A DNA stretch of 64,000 nucleotides. It comes from SB11 sp964584305 (lineage in GTDB: Bacteria; Bacteroidota; Bacteroidia; UBA8524). Each line of letters starts with the position of its first letter. The first letter of the stretch is position 1. Positions 6,385 to 15,700 of this stretch are shown here, piece after piece. The notes beneath the pieces are model-generated. The model searched no databases. It saw only the letters and a program-made list of their open reading frames with translations, and was not told where the DNA came from. The stretch spans positions 124,001 to 188,000 of the forward strand of contig CAZOZL010000001.1 of the NCBI GenBank assembly GCA_964584305.1. Reading direction: 5' to 3'. The position numbers were made by a program, and so were the translations under genes.

Positions 6385-6854
6385 TGGCTAAATTTAGAAA
6401 AAAGAAAGCGGAAGGGTCAACAGCTATAAACACAGCATCATTACCTGATATTGTATTTATGCTTTTATTCTTTTTTATGGTAACTACTACCATGCGTGAA
6501 GTTACCTTGAAAGTAAATAATAACACTCCCCAAGCAGTTGAAGTTGAAAAGCTGGAACATAAATCGGCAACAAGTTATATATATGTGGGTGCACCAATGG
6601 ATGGTAGGCTGGGAACAGCTACTCGTATTCAGTTAAACGATCAATTAGCAAATTCTGCTGATATTCCTCAATTTTTAGAGACTGAAAAAGCACAAATTCA
6701 CCCAAAAGAGATGAACAAGTTTGCTATATCACTAAAATCGGATATTAAGGCAAAAATGGGTTCTATTACTGATGTAAAGCAAGAATTACGCAAGGCAGAG
6801 GTGTATAAACTGTATTATTCTTCTAAAAAAAGAAGAGCAGGTCCAAAATTATAA
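6384..6854 (+). CDS. exbD: Biopolymer transporter ExbD (second paralogue)
   Basis: 156 residues. The membrane helix LPDIVFMLLFFFMVTTTMRE (residues about 18-38) again contains the conserved Asp. The periplasmic domain differs from the first paralogue and ends in a basic tail (SSKKRRAGPKL). It is the last gene of the exbB cluster, 30 bp before a strong intrinsic terminator. It should work with the ExbB at 4505 in using proton-motive force to drive TonB-type receptors such as the one at 34442. Confidence 0.93.
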   Translation: MAKFRKKKAEGSTAINTASLPDIVFMLLFFFMVTTTMREVTLKVNNNTPQAVEVEKLEHKSATSYIYVGAPMDGRLGTATRIQLNDQLANSADIPQFLETEKAQIHPKEMNKFAISLKSDIKAKMGSITDVKQELRKAEVYKLYYSSKKRRAGPKL

Positions 6855-6884
6855 ACAGATAGCAGTTGTAGTATGATATTAGTT

Positions 6885-6920
6885 AGTCCATCGTCCGTGA
6901 GGCGATGGACTTTTTTATTT
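6885..6920 (+). terminator. Intrinsic terminator after the exbBD operon
   Basis: A perfect 9-bp stem AGTCCATCG / CGATGGACT (6885-6893 and 6903-6911) with a 9-nt loop is followed directly by a T-rich tract. It ends 6 bp before the dtd start, so dtd needs its own promoter or read-through. Confidence 0.85.
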
Positions 6921-6926
6921 AATAAT

Positions 6927-7379
6927 ATGAAAGTAGTAGTACAACGAGTAAGCCAAGCTATACTAAGTATAAAAAATCAACAATATGCCACAATAGGCTG
7001 TGGTATGGTGGTTTTGATAGGTATTGAAGCGGCAGATACTATTGAAGATATTGAGTGGCTGGCAAACAAAATGGTAAACCTTAGAATTTTTAATGATGAT
7101 GAGGGAATAATGAATAAAAGCCTGATGGATATAGAGGGAGAACTTTTATTAGTAAGTCAGTTTACCCTGCACGCCAGTACAAAAAAAGGAAATCGTCCCT
7201 CATACATAAAAGCAGCCCGCCCTGAAACGGCTATTCCCATGTATAAAAAAATGATAGAAAAACTAAATGACTTACTAAAAACCCCGATTGAAACAGGAGA
7301 GTTTGGAGCAAATATGCAGGTAAGCCTAATAAACGATGGTCCTGTAACCATAGTGATAGACACAAAAAACAAAGCATAG
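6927..7379 (+). CDS. dtd: D-aminoacyl-tRNA deacylase
   Basis: 150 residues from ATG 6927. DTD removes D-amino acids and glycine wrongly attached to tRNA. The N-terminus MKVVVQRVSQA, the SQFTLHA motif and the C-terminal NDGPVTI motif (equivalent to the cross-subunit Gly-cisPro and active-site elements of the dimer) are all present, and length is typical. An upstream in-frame start at 6873 would place 18 extra residues across the terminator hairpin and is rejected. Confidence 0.95.
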   Translation: MKVVVQRVSQAILSIKNQQYATIGCGMVVLIGIEAADTIEDIEWLANKMVNLRIFNDDEGIMNKSLMDIEGELLLVSQFTLHASTKKGNRPSYIKAARPETAIPMYKKMIEKLNDLLKTPIETGEFGANMQVSLINDGPVTIVIDTKNKA

Positions 7380-7394
7380 TTAGCGTGAGTTTTT

Positions 7395-7420
7395 ATGTAT
7401 AGTCAAATTTTGACATACAT
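7395..7420. repeat. Inverted repeat ATGTAT-GTCAAA / TTTGAC-ATACAT
   Basis: A 26-bp near-palindrome with a one-base bulge, sharing the GTCAAATTTTGAC-like core with the perfect 33-bp palindrome at 37082-37114. It lies 15 bp after the dtd stop. It could be a weak convergent terminator or a protein-binding site; nothing decides between these. Confidence 0.4.
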
Positions 7421-7494
7421 TTAGCGTTTGAACGGGGGCAACGAGATAAAAAGCTAAATGAATACGAGTAAGAATTAAAGTAGTCGAGGATAAT

Positions 7495-8259
7495 TTAATA
7501 ATCTCTAAACCTATAAGACTCAATAAAGCTATTTTTTATTTGTTGCTGAAGCTGCGTATCTATTTTTTTAATAAAATAAATTTCTACCCTCCTATCCAGT
7601 GAAAAATGAGATTTAGCTTTTAGCTTTAACTTTCTGTATCCCCCGTGTGCTACTGCAATTATTTCGTTTTTAGTGTTTGAAAAAACTAATAGCCTATAAT
7701 CGTTTCCTCCAAATGGTGAGCGTTGGTCATAAACAAAATGTAGTGTTACTTTGTTTGGAATTAATACCGCATCAATAAAACCAAAATTGGTTTTAAAAAC
7801 ATCAAATGCCTGCCATTTTTTCTTTTTCTTTGTTTTTAGCACTTTTTCAAGTTGCTGCTCCATTCTACTTTTATCTCTAATGGATTCCTCAAGAATATAG
7901 GCATATACCACTACCAGTCGTTTATCGTCTAATGGATTATAATAATCTTGTGATTGGTATAGTGCTGTTTCTTTTAGTAAAACACTTTTTTCACTAAAGT
8001 CAATATTATCAAAACCAATGCTTTGTGCTGTTGCAGTTAAGCTATTAGTTATATTACTCGTATCTACATATCCTGCCCACATCACCAGCCTCCACTTGCC
8101 ATATACAGGCTCGTATGGAAATACCCTTGCACTATCACTCAATTCTATTATCGCCTCACCACCAATAGAAGCATAGCCTATAACCTTGCCCTTCACCCGT
8201 TCTGCCCTTGCGGATATGGCAAACACACAAATAGTAAATACACTTATTAAAAATCTCAT
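7495..8259 (-). CDS. Secreted protein of unknown function
   Basis: 254 residues, not recognised. An N-terminal signal peptide (FLISVFTICVFAISARA, cleavage at about residue 19) points to export. The mature part is largely beta-strand-like with a Lys-rich patch (KTKKKKKW, residues about 140-150). C-terminal sequence such as GFIDAVLIPNKVTLHFVYDQ is plain globular. It stands alone between dtd (convergent) and uvrB (same strand, 65 bp upstream), and could be transcribed with uvrB. Confidence 0.6.
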   Translation of the reverse strand: MRFLISVFTICVFAISARAERVKGKVIGYASIGGEAIIELSDSARVFPYEPVYGKWRLVMWAGYVDTSNITNSLTATAQSIGFDNIDFSEKSVLLKETALYQSQDYYNPLDDKRLVVVYAYILEESIRDKSRMEQQLEKVLKTKKKKKWQAFDVFKTNFGFIDAVLIPNKVTLHFVYDQRSPFGGNDYRLLVFSNTKNEIIAVAHGGYRKLKLKAKSHFSLDRRVEIYFIKKIDTQLQQQIKNSFIESYRFRDY

Positions 8260-8324
8260 TTCTATTTCTTTACTGTTATAATTTTTATCCTACGCATAGT
8301 CAGATGTGATAAGTAGGCGTTTTG

Positions 8325-10358
8325 TTACCCGCCGTACCGTTCTTCCATCAATTTTTTTAGTTCCCTCATCTCATCGCGCAGGCGGGCGGCTTCCATAAAG
8401 TCAAGTTCTTTAGCTGCTTTTTGCATACTGCGTTCCGTTTCTTTTATAGTTTGCTCAAGTGCGGGTTTGGTCATGTATTGTACCACAGGGTCGGCGGCTA
8501 TACTCACCTCTTCTTTTTCTATATAGGCTTTTTGCATAGTACCGCTTTTTGCATCAGCCACATTGGTTTGTTTAAAAATGTCCTCTTTCGATTTTAATAC
8601 CGTTTTAGGTGTTATGCCATGTTTTGTATTATGTGCCATTTGTTTTTCACGGCGGCGGTCTGTTTCTTCAATTGTTTTTGCCATGCTGTTCGTCATCTTA
8701 TCGGCATACATTATCACCTTTCCCCTAACGTTTCGTGCGGCACGACCGATAGTTTGTGTTAACGAGCGTTGGCTGCGCAAAAAGCCTTCCTTATCTGCAT
8801 CCAAAATAGCCACAAAAGAGACTTCGGGAAGGTCTAAACCCTCTCGCAATAGGTTTACGCCTACCAGCACATCAAACTCGCCCAAGCGTAGCCCCCGCAA
8901 TATCTCTACCCTATCCAGTGTTTTTACCTCACTGTGTATGTAGCGGCATTTTATACCCAAGCGAGCCATGTACTTGGTAAGCTCTTCTGCCATTCTTTTG
9001 GTAAGTGTGGTTACAAGGGTTCTGTCGCCCATTTCTGTCCGTATTTGTATTTCATCCAAAAGGTCGTCCACTTGATTTACAGAAGGGCGAATTTCAATTT
9101 CAGGGTCTAACAATCCTGTGGGGCGAATAATTTGTTCCACCACCACGCCCTCGCTTTCGTTTATCTCAAAATCGGCTGGGGTGGCACTCACATATATCGC
9201 CTGCTTTATAAGCCCCCGAAATTCATCAAACTGTAAAGGGCGGTTATCCAATGCCGAAGGCAAACGAAAACCATAATCAACAAGGTTTACCTTCCGCGCC
9301 CTATCACCGCCATACATAGCACGCACTTGTGGCATAGTAACATGACTTTCATCAACTACCAACAAAAAATCGTCGGGAAAATAATCAATCAAACAAAAGG
9401 GTCTGTCGCCTGCTTTTCGCCCGTCCATATAGCGGCTATAATTTTCTATACCACTGCAATAACCTAACTCTCGCATCATTTCCAAATCAAAAGTTACGCG
9501 GTCTTCTATGCGTTTGGCTTCTAAAACCCTGCCTATACTTTTAAAATACTCTACCTGCGCCACCATATCATCTTGTATGATACGCATAGCGTTAGTTAGA
9601 CGTTCTTTTGGAGTAACGAAAAGATTGGCGGGGTATATGGCTATATTGGGTAGTTTCTCTAATGTTTGTCCCGTTGTAGGGTCGAAAACAGAAATACCCT
9701 CCACCTCGTTACCAAAAAACGCTACTCTAAAAGCCACATCGGTATAAGCCCCAAAAATATCTACTGTATCGCCTTTTACACGGAAATTTCCCCGTTTAAA
9801 CTCGGCAGTAGTACGAGAGTACAAAGCATCTACTAAAGAGTATAATAAAGTATTGCGAGATATTTTTTGCCCCACTTCTATACGTACCACACTCTCCATA
9901 ATATCGTGGGGATTGCCCGCACCATATATACAAGATACAGAGGCTAATACTATTACATCTCGCCTTCCTGATAACAATGAAGCGGTCGTTTTGATACGCA
10001 GTTTCTCAATTTCTTCGTTTATGTTTAAGTCTTTTTCTATATAGGTATTGGTGGTGGGCAAAAAGGCTTCGGGTTGGTAATAATCGTAATAAGAAACAAA
10101 ATACTCTATGGCATTATCAGGAAAAAACTGCTTAAACTCTCCATATAGTTGTGCTACCAAAGTTTTGTTGTGGCTTACGATAAGAGTAGGACGCTGTACC
10201 TCTTGTATCACATTGGCTATGGTAAAGGTTTTTCCACTACCTGTAACTCCTAAAAGGGTTTGGGCAGTATCGCCTCTGTTTACCCCCTCTATCAGTTGTT
10301 TTATAGCTTTTGGTTGGTCTCCCGTAGGTGTAAATTCTGATGTAAGTTGGAATTGCAC
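8325..10358 (-). CDS. uvrB: Excinuclease ABC subunit UvrB
   Basis: 677 residues, GTG start. UvrB is the damage-verifying helicase-like subunit of nucleotide excision repair. Walker A is GVTGSGKTFT (residues about 40-50), the damage-probing beta-hairpin is YYDYYQPEAFLP, the Walker B region is VVDESHVTMPQVRAMY, helicase motif VI is QTIGRAARN, and the C-terminal UVR coiled coil (KELDFMEAARLRDEMREL) that contacts UvrC is present. Length is normal. The N-terminus QFQLTSEFTPTGDQPKAI aligns with the family start, supporting the GTG. Confidence 0.97.
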   Translation of the reverse strand: MQFQLTSEFTPTGDQPKAIKQLIEGVNRGDTAQTLLGVTGSGKTFTIANVIQEVQRPTLIVSHNKTLVAQLYGEFKQFFPDNAIEYFVSYYDYYQPEAFLPTTNTYIEKDLNINEEIEKLRIKTTASLLSGRRDVIVLASVSCIYGAGNPHDIMESVVRIEVGQKISRNTLLYSLVDALYSRTTAEFKRGNFRVKGDTVDIFGAYTDVAFRVAFFGNEVEGISVFDPTTGQTLEKLPNIAIYPANLFVTPKERLTNAMRIIQDDMVAQVEYFKSIGRVLEAKRIEDRVTFDLEMMRELGYCSGIENYSRYMDGRKAGDRPFCLIDYFPDDFLLVVDESHVTMPQVRAMYGGDRARKVNLVDYGFRLPSALDNRPLQFDEFRGLIKQAIYVSATPADFEINESEGVVVEQIIRPTGLLDPEIEIRPSVNQVDDLLDEIQIRTEMGDRTLVTTLTKRMAEELTKYMARLGIKCRYIHSEVKTLDRVEILRGLRLGEFDVLVGVNLLREGLDLPEVSFVAILDADKEGFLRSQRSLTQTIGRAARNVRGKVIMYADKMTNSMAKTIEETDRRREKQMAHNTKHGITPKTVLKSKEDIFKQTNVADAKSGTMQKAYIEKEEVSIAADPVVQYMTKPALEQTIKETERSMQKAAKELDFMEAARLRDEMRELKKLMEERYGG

Positions 10359-10383
10359 TAAGCGTTTATGTTTTAAAGAACCA

Positions 10384-10391
10384 CAAATTTA
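10384..10391 (-). promoter_or_regulatory. -7 box TAAATTTG upstream of uvrB
   Basis: On the minus strand TAAATTTG matches TAnnTTTG and lies 25 bp before the uvrB GTG, leaving a short leader. No SOS-type operator was recognised. Confidence 0.45.
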
Positions 10392-10441
10392 CTAAATTGG
10401 GACTGTATTTACTTTTATTCTTCCTAAAGGATTAACCAAGT

Positions 10442-11446
10442 ATGAAAAAGCAAAAAATAACCGCCCTTAGCCTTATTGTTGTTTTATTCGCCAGTTGTGC
10501 TGTCTCTAAGTTTTCAAAAAAAGAGAAAGAAGAAAGCGTTGACATGACTATTGCACAAGGTAGCAATGTGATAAACTATGCCCACCTTGAACGCCAAAAA
10601 ATACCCACGCTATCATCTCGGATAGCAAAAGATAGAGACAGGGGTTTAATAACTGCGGCCTTGATAGGGCAGGCCGTTTCAGCAGGTTCAAAAGCAGTAA
10701 AAAAACTAATTGATGCCGAAAACGAAAAATATACTGCTGAATATAAAAGCGGACTCACTCATTTATTTTTCTATGACCAACTTTCAATAAAAAGTGCCTT
10801 CGACCCAATAGGTATGCAGTTTAGCGGCTTCACCTTTGTACGTGCTTTTAAAAACAACAAAGGGAAAATGGACACTGCAATTATTGCCCATTTTTCACTG
10901 GATGTGGATAGTAATAGTGTTTACGATATTTTTAACAACTCATTTTTTAAGCTAAAACTGGATAGTATTAAAATTTATTATGCCAAAGCAAGAGTGAGCA
11001 GCAGCAGATGGTATTTGCCGTGGACTTTATACCAAAAAAAGGACGATGAAAAATTGAACCTTGATTTTGAAATTAAGTTTATAACTAACTATGTAAATAA
11101 AAATGGCAACCTATTTAGCAATGTAGAGCTGGGTACATTTTACCTAAACCTGCGTAATGCCCCGCTAAATAAAACAACTAAAGGATACACCGCCTACTAT
11201 AATAGGCTAAAAGGAAAACCATTAGACGGGTTTAGTTTTTTAGTACCCCGTAGTTTTGGTTACTATTACCACGAAGGTAGTTTTAGAGAAAGTTATAGCA
11301 AAGGGCTGTATAGTATATTAATTAACGTGAAAGAAAGCAGCAAAAACAAGTTTATAGACAAAGTGATTATGAGCAATAGTGGGCAAATTATTGACCAAAT
11401 TGAGGGTACAATAAATGCAGAATCAGAACGCCGGTTGGACAAATAA
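10442..11446 (+). CDS. Lipoprotein of unknown function
   Basis: 334 residues, not recognised. The N-terminus MKKQKITALSLIVV ends in the lipobox LFASC (Cys about 19), so the mature protein is membrane-anchored. A Gly/Ala-rich amphipathic stretch (LITAALIGQAVSAGSKAVKKLI, cut here for length) occurs at about residues 68-90. The rest is globular, rich in aromatic residues and Lys. It diverges from uvrB and converges with the response regulator at 11452, only 5 bp away, with no obvious terminator between. Confidence 0.65.
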   Translation: MKKQKITALSLIVVLFASCAVSKFSKKEKEESVDMTIAQGSNVINYAHLERQKIPTLSSRIAKDRDRGLITAALIGQAVSAGSKAVKKLIDAENEKYTAEYKSGLTHLFFYDQLSIKSAFDPIGMQFSGFTFVRAFKNNKGKMDTAIIAHFSLDVDSNSVYDIFNNSFFKLKLDSIKIYYAKARVSSSRWYLPWTLYQKKDDEKLNLDFEIKFITNYVNKNGNLFSNVELGTFYLNLRNAPLNKTTKGYTAYYNRLKGKPLDGFSFLVPRSFGYYYHEGSFRESYSKGLYSILINVKESSKNKFIDKVIMSNSGQIIDQIEGTINAESERRLDK

Positions 11447-11451
11447 GAAAG

Positions 11452-11862
11452 CTAAGAAGCCTGTAAGCCTTTGTACTCGTTAACTATATTGTTAATTTTC
11501 TCCTCGTTAAGTGGTTTCACAATATACCCAGCAATAATGCTTATGCCTTTTGCCTTGTCAAAATCAGCTTGGTCTATTGATGATGTGGTTAAGTAAACCA
11601 GCACCTTTTTTTGTACAGCTTCCTGTACTCGGGCAAATTCTTTTATAAACTGCCACCCATTAAATACTGGCATATTAATATCTAATAGTATTACATCGGG
11701 CAAGTCATCGGGTTCGTGTACTATTTGCTGCAAGTGGTTCATGGCTTCATGCCCATTGGTAAACGAGGTTGCCTTTTCCGCCGCATTTTTAAGCTCTAAA
11801 TACTTTTGTGCAGTAAACTGAAAAATCTCGTCATCGTCAATTATCCAAATATTTTTTATCAT
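11452..11862 (-). CDS. Single-domain response regulator (CheY-like)
   Basis: 136 residues from ATG 11862. A receiver domain only: acidic pocket IIDDDE (residues 7-12), phospho-acceptor Asp61 in VILLDINMP, Thr/Ser switch in YLTTSS, and Lys in YIVKPLN. No output domain, so it probably passes phosphate or binds a partner. The start 12 bp downstream of the histidine-kinase stop suggests cognate partners. A start 13 codons upstream would overlap the kinase; the receiver begins right at M11862, so the shorter form is used. Confidence 0.9.
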   Translation of the reverse strand: MIKNIWIIDDDEIFQFTAQKYLELKNAAEKATSFTNGHEAMNHLQQIVHEPDDLPDVILLDINMPVFNGWQFIKEFARVQEAVQKKVLVYLTTSSIDQADFDKAKGISIIAGYIVKPLNEEKINNIVNEYKGLQAS

Positions 11863-11873
11863 TTTGTTATGGT

Positions 11874-12635
11874 TTACTGAGTAAAAGAAACTTGAATACA
11901 ACTTTGCTTGTTTAAACTTTCATTAACCGTTATTGTTGCGCCCACTGTTCTTAAAAACAAAGAGGCAAAATAATAATTCCACCCCAAGACCTGATTGCTT
12001 GACAATATGTTTTTATAAGAGGAGGGCGTGTTTTCTGCCTCTCCTTTGTTAAGTAGGTTTAAAAATTCGGGGTATATAATATTTAATACTGTGCCAGTCC
12101 AATTTTTTCCAGCGATTATTTCTATAGTATAAGGGTCTTTTTTTTCAGCAAATGGTTCTACTAATAATACAATACACTCAAACAACGTTTTTGCATCGCA
12201 TTTTACTTTGTTACCTACGGTAAAATCTGTTTTAAGCGTTAAATTTTTAGACAATTTTGCCCTGGCATTATCTATTACTTCGTTTAAAAAAGCGTAGCCT
12301 AATCCTTCTTCTTGAAGCAGTACCTCCTTTCTTTCGGTGGACAATTCTTCAAAACCAGACTGTAAACGTTTAATAGACTTCACCATTTTATTAATATACA
12401 GTTCTTTATCAGAACTTGAACCTGCTTTTTCATACAGTTGCAAAAGCATATCAATATTAGTTACAGGCGAGCGCAAGTCATGCGAATAACGGGAGGCTAA
12501 CCTGCGAAGCAACTCATTCTCGTACATTAATAACTCCAAAGCATCTAACAGGTAGTTAATATGCTTGGGCTTTTTTTTAACCAGCTGTTTTAAAGTAATC
12601 TCTTTAGTTTTTTTAATATTCTCTATTGTAACCAT
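11874..12635 (-). CDS. Sensor histidine kinase with degenerate ATPase domain
   Basis: 253 residues from ATG 12635, no membrane segment. The dimerisation/phosphoacceptor helix is clear: SRYSHDLRSPVTNI with His52, preceded by a short coiled coil. The following domain is placed like a HATPase_c domain but its motifs are poor: where the N box (N-x-x-x-N-A) should be, it reads CIVLLVEPFAEK, and no DxGxG or GxGLG loop is seen in the last 90 residues. It may bind ATP weakly or act as a His-phosphotransfer/pseudokinase scaffold. It lies 75 bp downstream of the CHAT gene and just before the single-domain regulator, so all three may be one transcript. Confidence 0.75.
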   Translation of the reverse strand: MVTIENIKKTKEITLKQLVKKKPKHINYLLDALELLMYENELLRRLASRYSHDLRSPVTNIDMLLQLYEKAGSSSDKELYINKMVKSIKRLQSGFEELSTERKEVLLQEEGLGYAFLNEVIDNARAKLSKNLTLKTDFTVGNKVKCDAKTLFECIVLLVEPFAEKKDPYTIEIIAGKNWTGTVLNIIYPEFLNLLNKGEAENTPSSYKNILSSNQVLGWNYYFASLFLRTVGATITVNESLNKQSCIQVSFTQ

Positions 12636-12709
12636 TGTACTATGGCACGTAAATCCCAACTGCAAACTACAACAAATTTTTTAAAATAAAATATCTAATT
12701 TTTAAAGTT

Positions 12710-15700
12710 TTACCACTTTCCGATAGTCTCGAATGCGCTCCAGTAGTAGGGATGTGAGAATTTTTCGCTGTTTGATAGGGTAAGCTGCGCTTTTTTAAGT
12801 GCTGAAGAAAAAGTCATGCCTGCCTTTAAATTTATATAAAAGTGTTTCATTAATTCTCCCGTTGCCTCATCGTGAACTTGCCACTGCGAAGCGATAACAG
12901 AACCTACCCCTTTTAGTATAAAAACATTAGCAGGGGTATTAAACCACTCATTGTGTTTCTCCACATTAACAGCGGTATTACAGGCAGAAAGTACCAGCAG
13001 TTTAATATTGCGAAGGCTACGTATTTGGCTTATTTCGTCCATTGTTAGTTTACCATCATCGCCCGCTTTTGTATTGGGTGCTAATGCCAAATAGCTATTG
13101 GCAAAATTTATAGGGTCTAGCCGCCCGTGTATTGCAAAATGCACTACGTTGAAGTTGTTTATCATTAGTTTTGCCTTGTCTTCAGTGGCACTATCCTGAA
13201 CAAAAATTGTAGTGTTAGGGAAAATACTTGCAATATTTTTTACCTCTTTTTCAGCATTGCTAAGGGTTTTATCTGCATTGCCAAAAGCCACTATTCTTAG
13301 CTTGGATTTTCGAGTTGCCTGTGCTTGATAAATAAATTTAATATTGTTGATGTATGTAATATCATATTGTGAGATTAAATACTCCATTTTCCCATTTTTT
13401 TCTACCCCTAAAGCCTGTATAGGCAGGTGATACAAAAAGCCAGTGGGCACAAGTGCTAAGCGGGTGTGTCCTGCCAATAAATCTGCAATGGGCGATATAA
13501 ATAGCTGGTATAGCTTGGCACTGTTTTTAAATAGTATTTCCTTTTCTGTTTTAGCCGATTTTAGCTGCTTATTAAAGCTATTAATAACCGTGATTAGTTC
13601 TTTTTTATTAATGCTTACCTTTCGCACGTTCAAGCTATTATTGGTAGCTACAAAAATTAATAGTTGGTTGCTGGTAGCCACATACTCAACAACAGCATCC
13701 TTATTATCTAAACTAAAGCGGGCATCGTCTAAATCACGAGGGTTTATTGTAGTAGAAAAATTACTGCTTTCAGAGTTTCCTGTCGCTGTTATAGCCGAGT
13801 CAAAAAACTGCTGATAATTAGCTTCATTAACATTAATAAGCCCTTCGAGTGTTTTTATTTTATCGGCACTTTGTTTTTCTTGGGGCTTGCTTCTTTCTTT
13901 TATCAACGCGGCATAGTAACCGTTTATTTTTAGTTCAAATTCTTTGGCTACTGTTTCTTCCTCCTGTCTGCCCAATAGTTCATTGCTTCTGGTAGTGCCA
14001 TTACCGTCTCCCCGTGTTTGTTCCATTAGCCCTGTAATATTTGCTTTCTCCTGATAGAAAAAAGCCGATTTCACATTGTTTTGTGCTACCAAAAGAGCTA
14101 CTAAGTCTTGGTATAGCTTATACTTGTTTTGTGCTTTAGAAAACCCCACTAAGTTCTTTTTATTACCCGCTATTTTTCCTTTAATGTTCTCTAAAATATC
14201 AACGGCTTCTTTAAGTTGACTAACTGCTTTGGAGGTATCTTGCTGCTTTAAGTTTATGGTTGACGAAAGGTATAAAGGCTCCCACTGGTAGCGGGTATTC
14301 CCTGTTTGGTTTGCAATAGCTATGGCTACATCTAAGTATTTTACTGCCGAGTCTGTTTTGTTAATTTCGTTATACAGTTTACCTAAAAATGTGCTTGCTT
14401 CTATAATGCGTTCTTTCTCGCCAATTGTACTGTAATTAGTATATGCTACTTGCAAATAGGTTTTTGCCTCTGCATAGCGTTTTTGTTTTAATTTTAGCTT
14501 ACCCAATAGCAGGCTTGCGCCTGTTTCTCCCCGTTTGTTTTCTGTTTTTTTTGCGATAGTTAAACTTTTTGTCAGCCATTTTTCAGCTTCAGTTAGTAGT
14601 CCGTCTTCAAGGTAAACCTCACCCATGTTTGACAATGCTAATACCAAAAAATCGCCTTGGTATTTAATTTTGGTAAGCATTTGATACACCTCATTAAACT
14701 GAAGTAACGCATTTCTATAATCGCCTTGGTGGAAATAGATAGTTCCAATATTATTTACCACCGTTGCCCTGCTAAAGGGGTCTTTTATGGCTTGGTATAT
14801 ACTATCAGCTTTATAATAAAACGTTACTGCCGTTTTATAGTTTGCCAAGTAATTATAGGTATTGCCCAAGCTGATATAGTTGCCCGCCTCTAAGTACTCG
14901 TTTTTTAACTTTACATTATGCCCCAGTGCTTTGCTGGCTATATAAATAGCACTATCATACTCGCCAGTTAAATTATAATAATCGGCAAGGCTGTTAAAGG
15001 CACTTGAGGCAAGCAGGTAGTTTTTTTTCTTAACCGCTTCATTGGCTACTTGCCAGTATTTTCTTCTTGCTTTATCAAACTCTCCTTTTTCTATATAATA
15101 GTACCCAATATTAATATTGGTATAGCCCATGCCCGAATAATCTTCTGACTCTTGATAGGCAAATAACGATGAGTCGAAATACTGTTTTGATATTGCAAAT
15201 TTCCCTTGGTTTTTCTTTAGTACCCCAATTTGGTTAAAAGCATATCCCTGATTAGTGAGGCTATTACTTTGTTTTGCAAGAACCAATGCCTTTGTCATTA
15301 ATTTCTCTGCTTTTTGAAAATTATTTGCACCCACCCATTGGATAAGCGATAGATTGATAAGCGAGTACATTATGCTTTCTTTATCCTCCATTTGCTCGTA
15401 TTTGGTTTTGGCTTTTTGCAGATACTCTTCGGCAGCAGTGTATGATTTTATGTTATAATAACACAAGCCCAAGTTGTACAAGCCATTGGCAATGCCAACA
15501 CCATTATCAATAGCTTCGTATAATTTTAATGCACGGGTATAGTATTGTATTGCTTTGTCGTAGTTTTTTAAATCATAGTACAGCGTGCCTACCGATTGTG
15601 TGATTTCTGCCAACTTATCCGTAGTATCATTATTAGCAATATATAGTTTTTCTGATATTTGATAGAAATGCAAAGCACTATCAAGGTCTCCCGTCTCTTT

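Noticed and set aside
6873..6926. N-terminal extension of dtd
   Set aside because: These codons form the terminator hairpin of the exbBD operon; the DTD family starts at MKVVVQRV.
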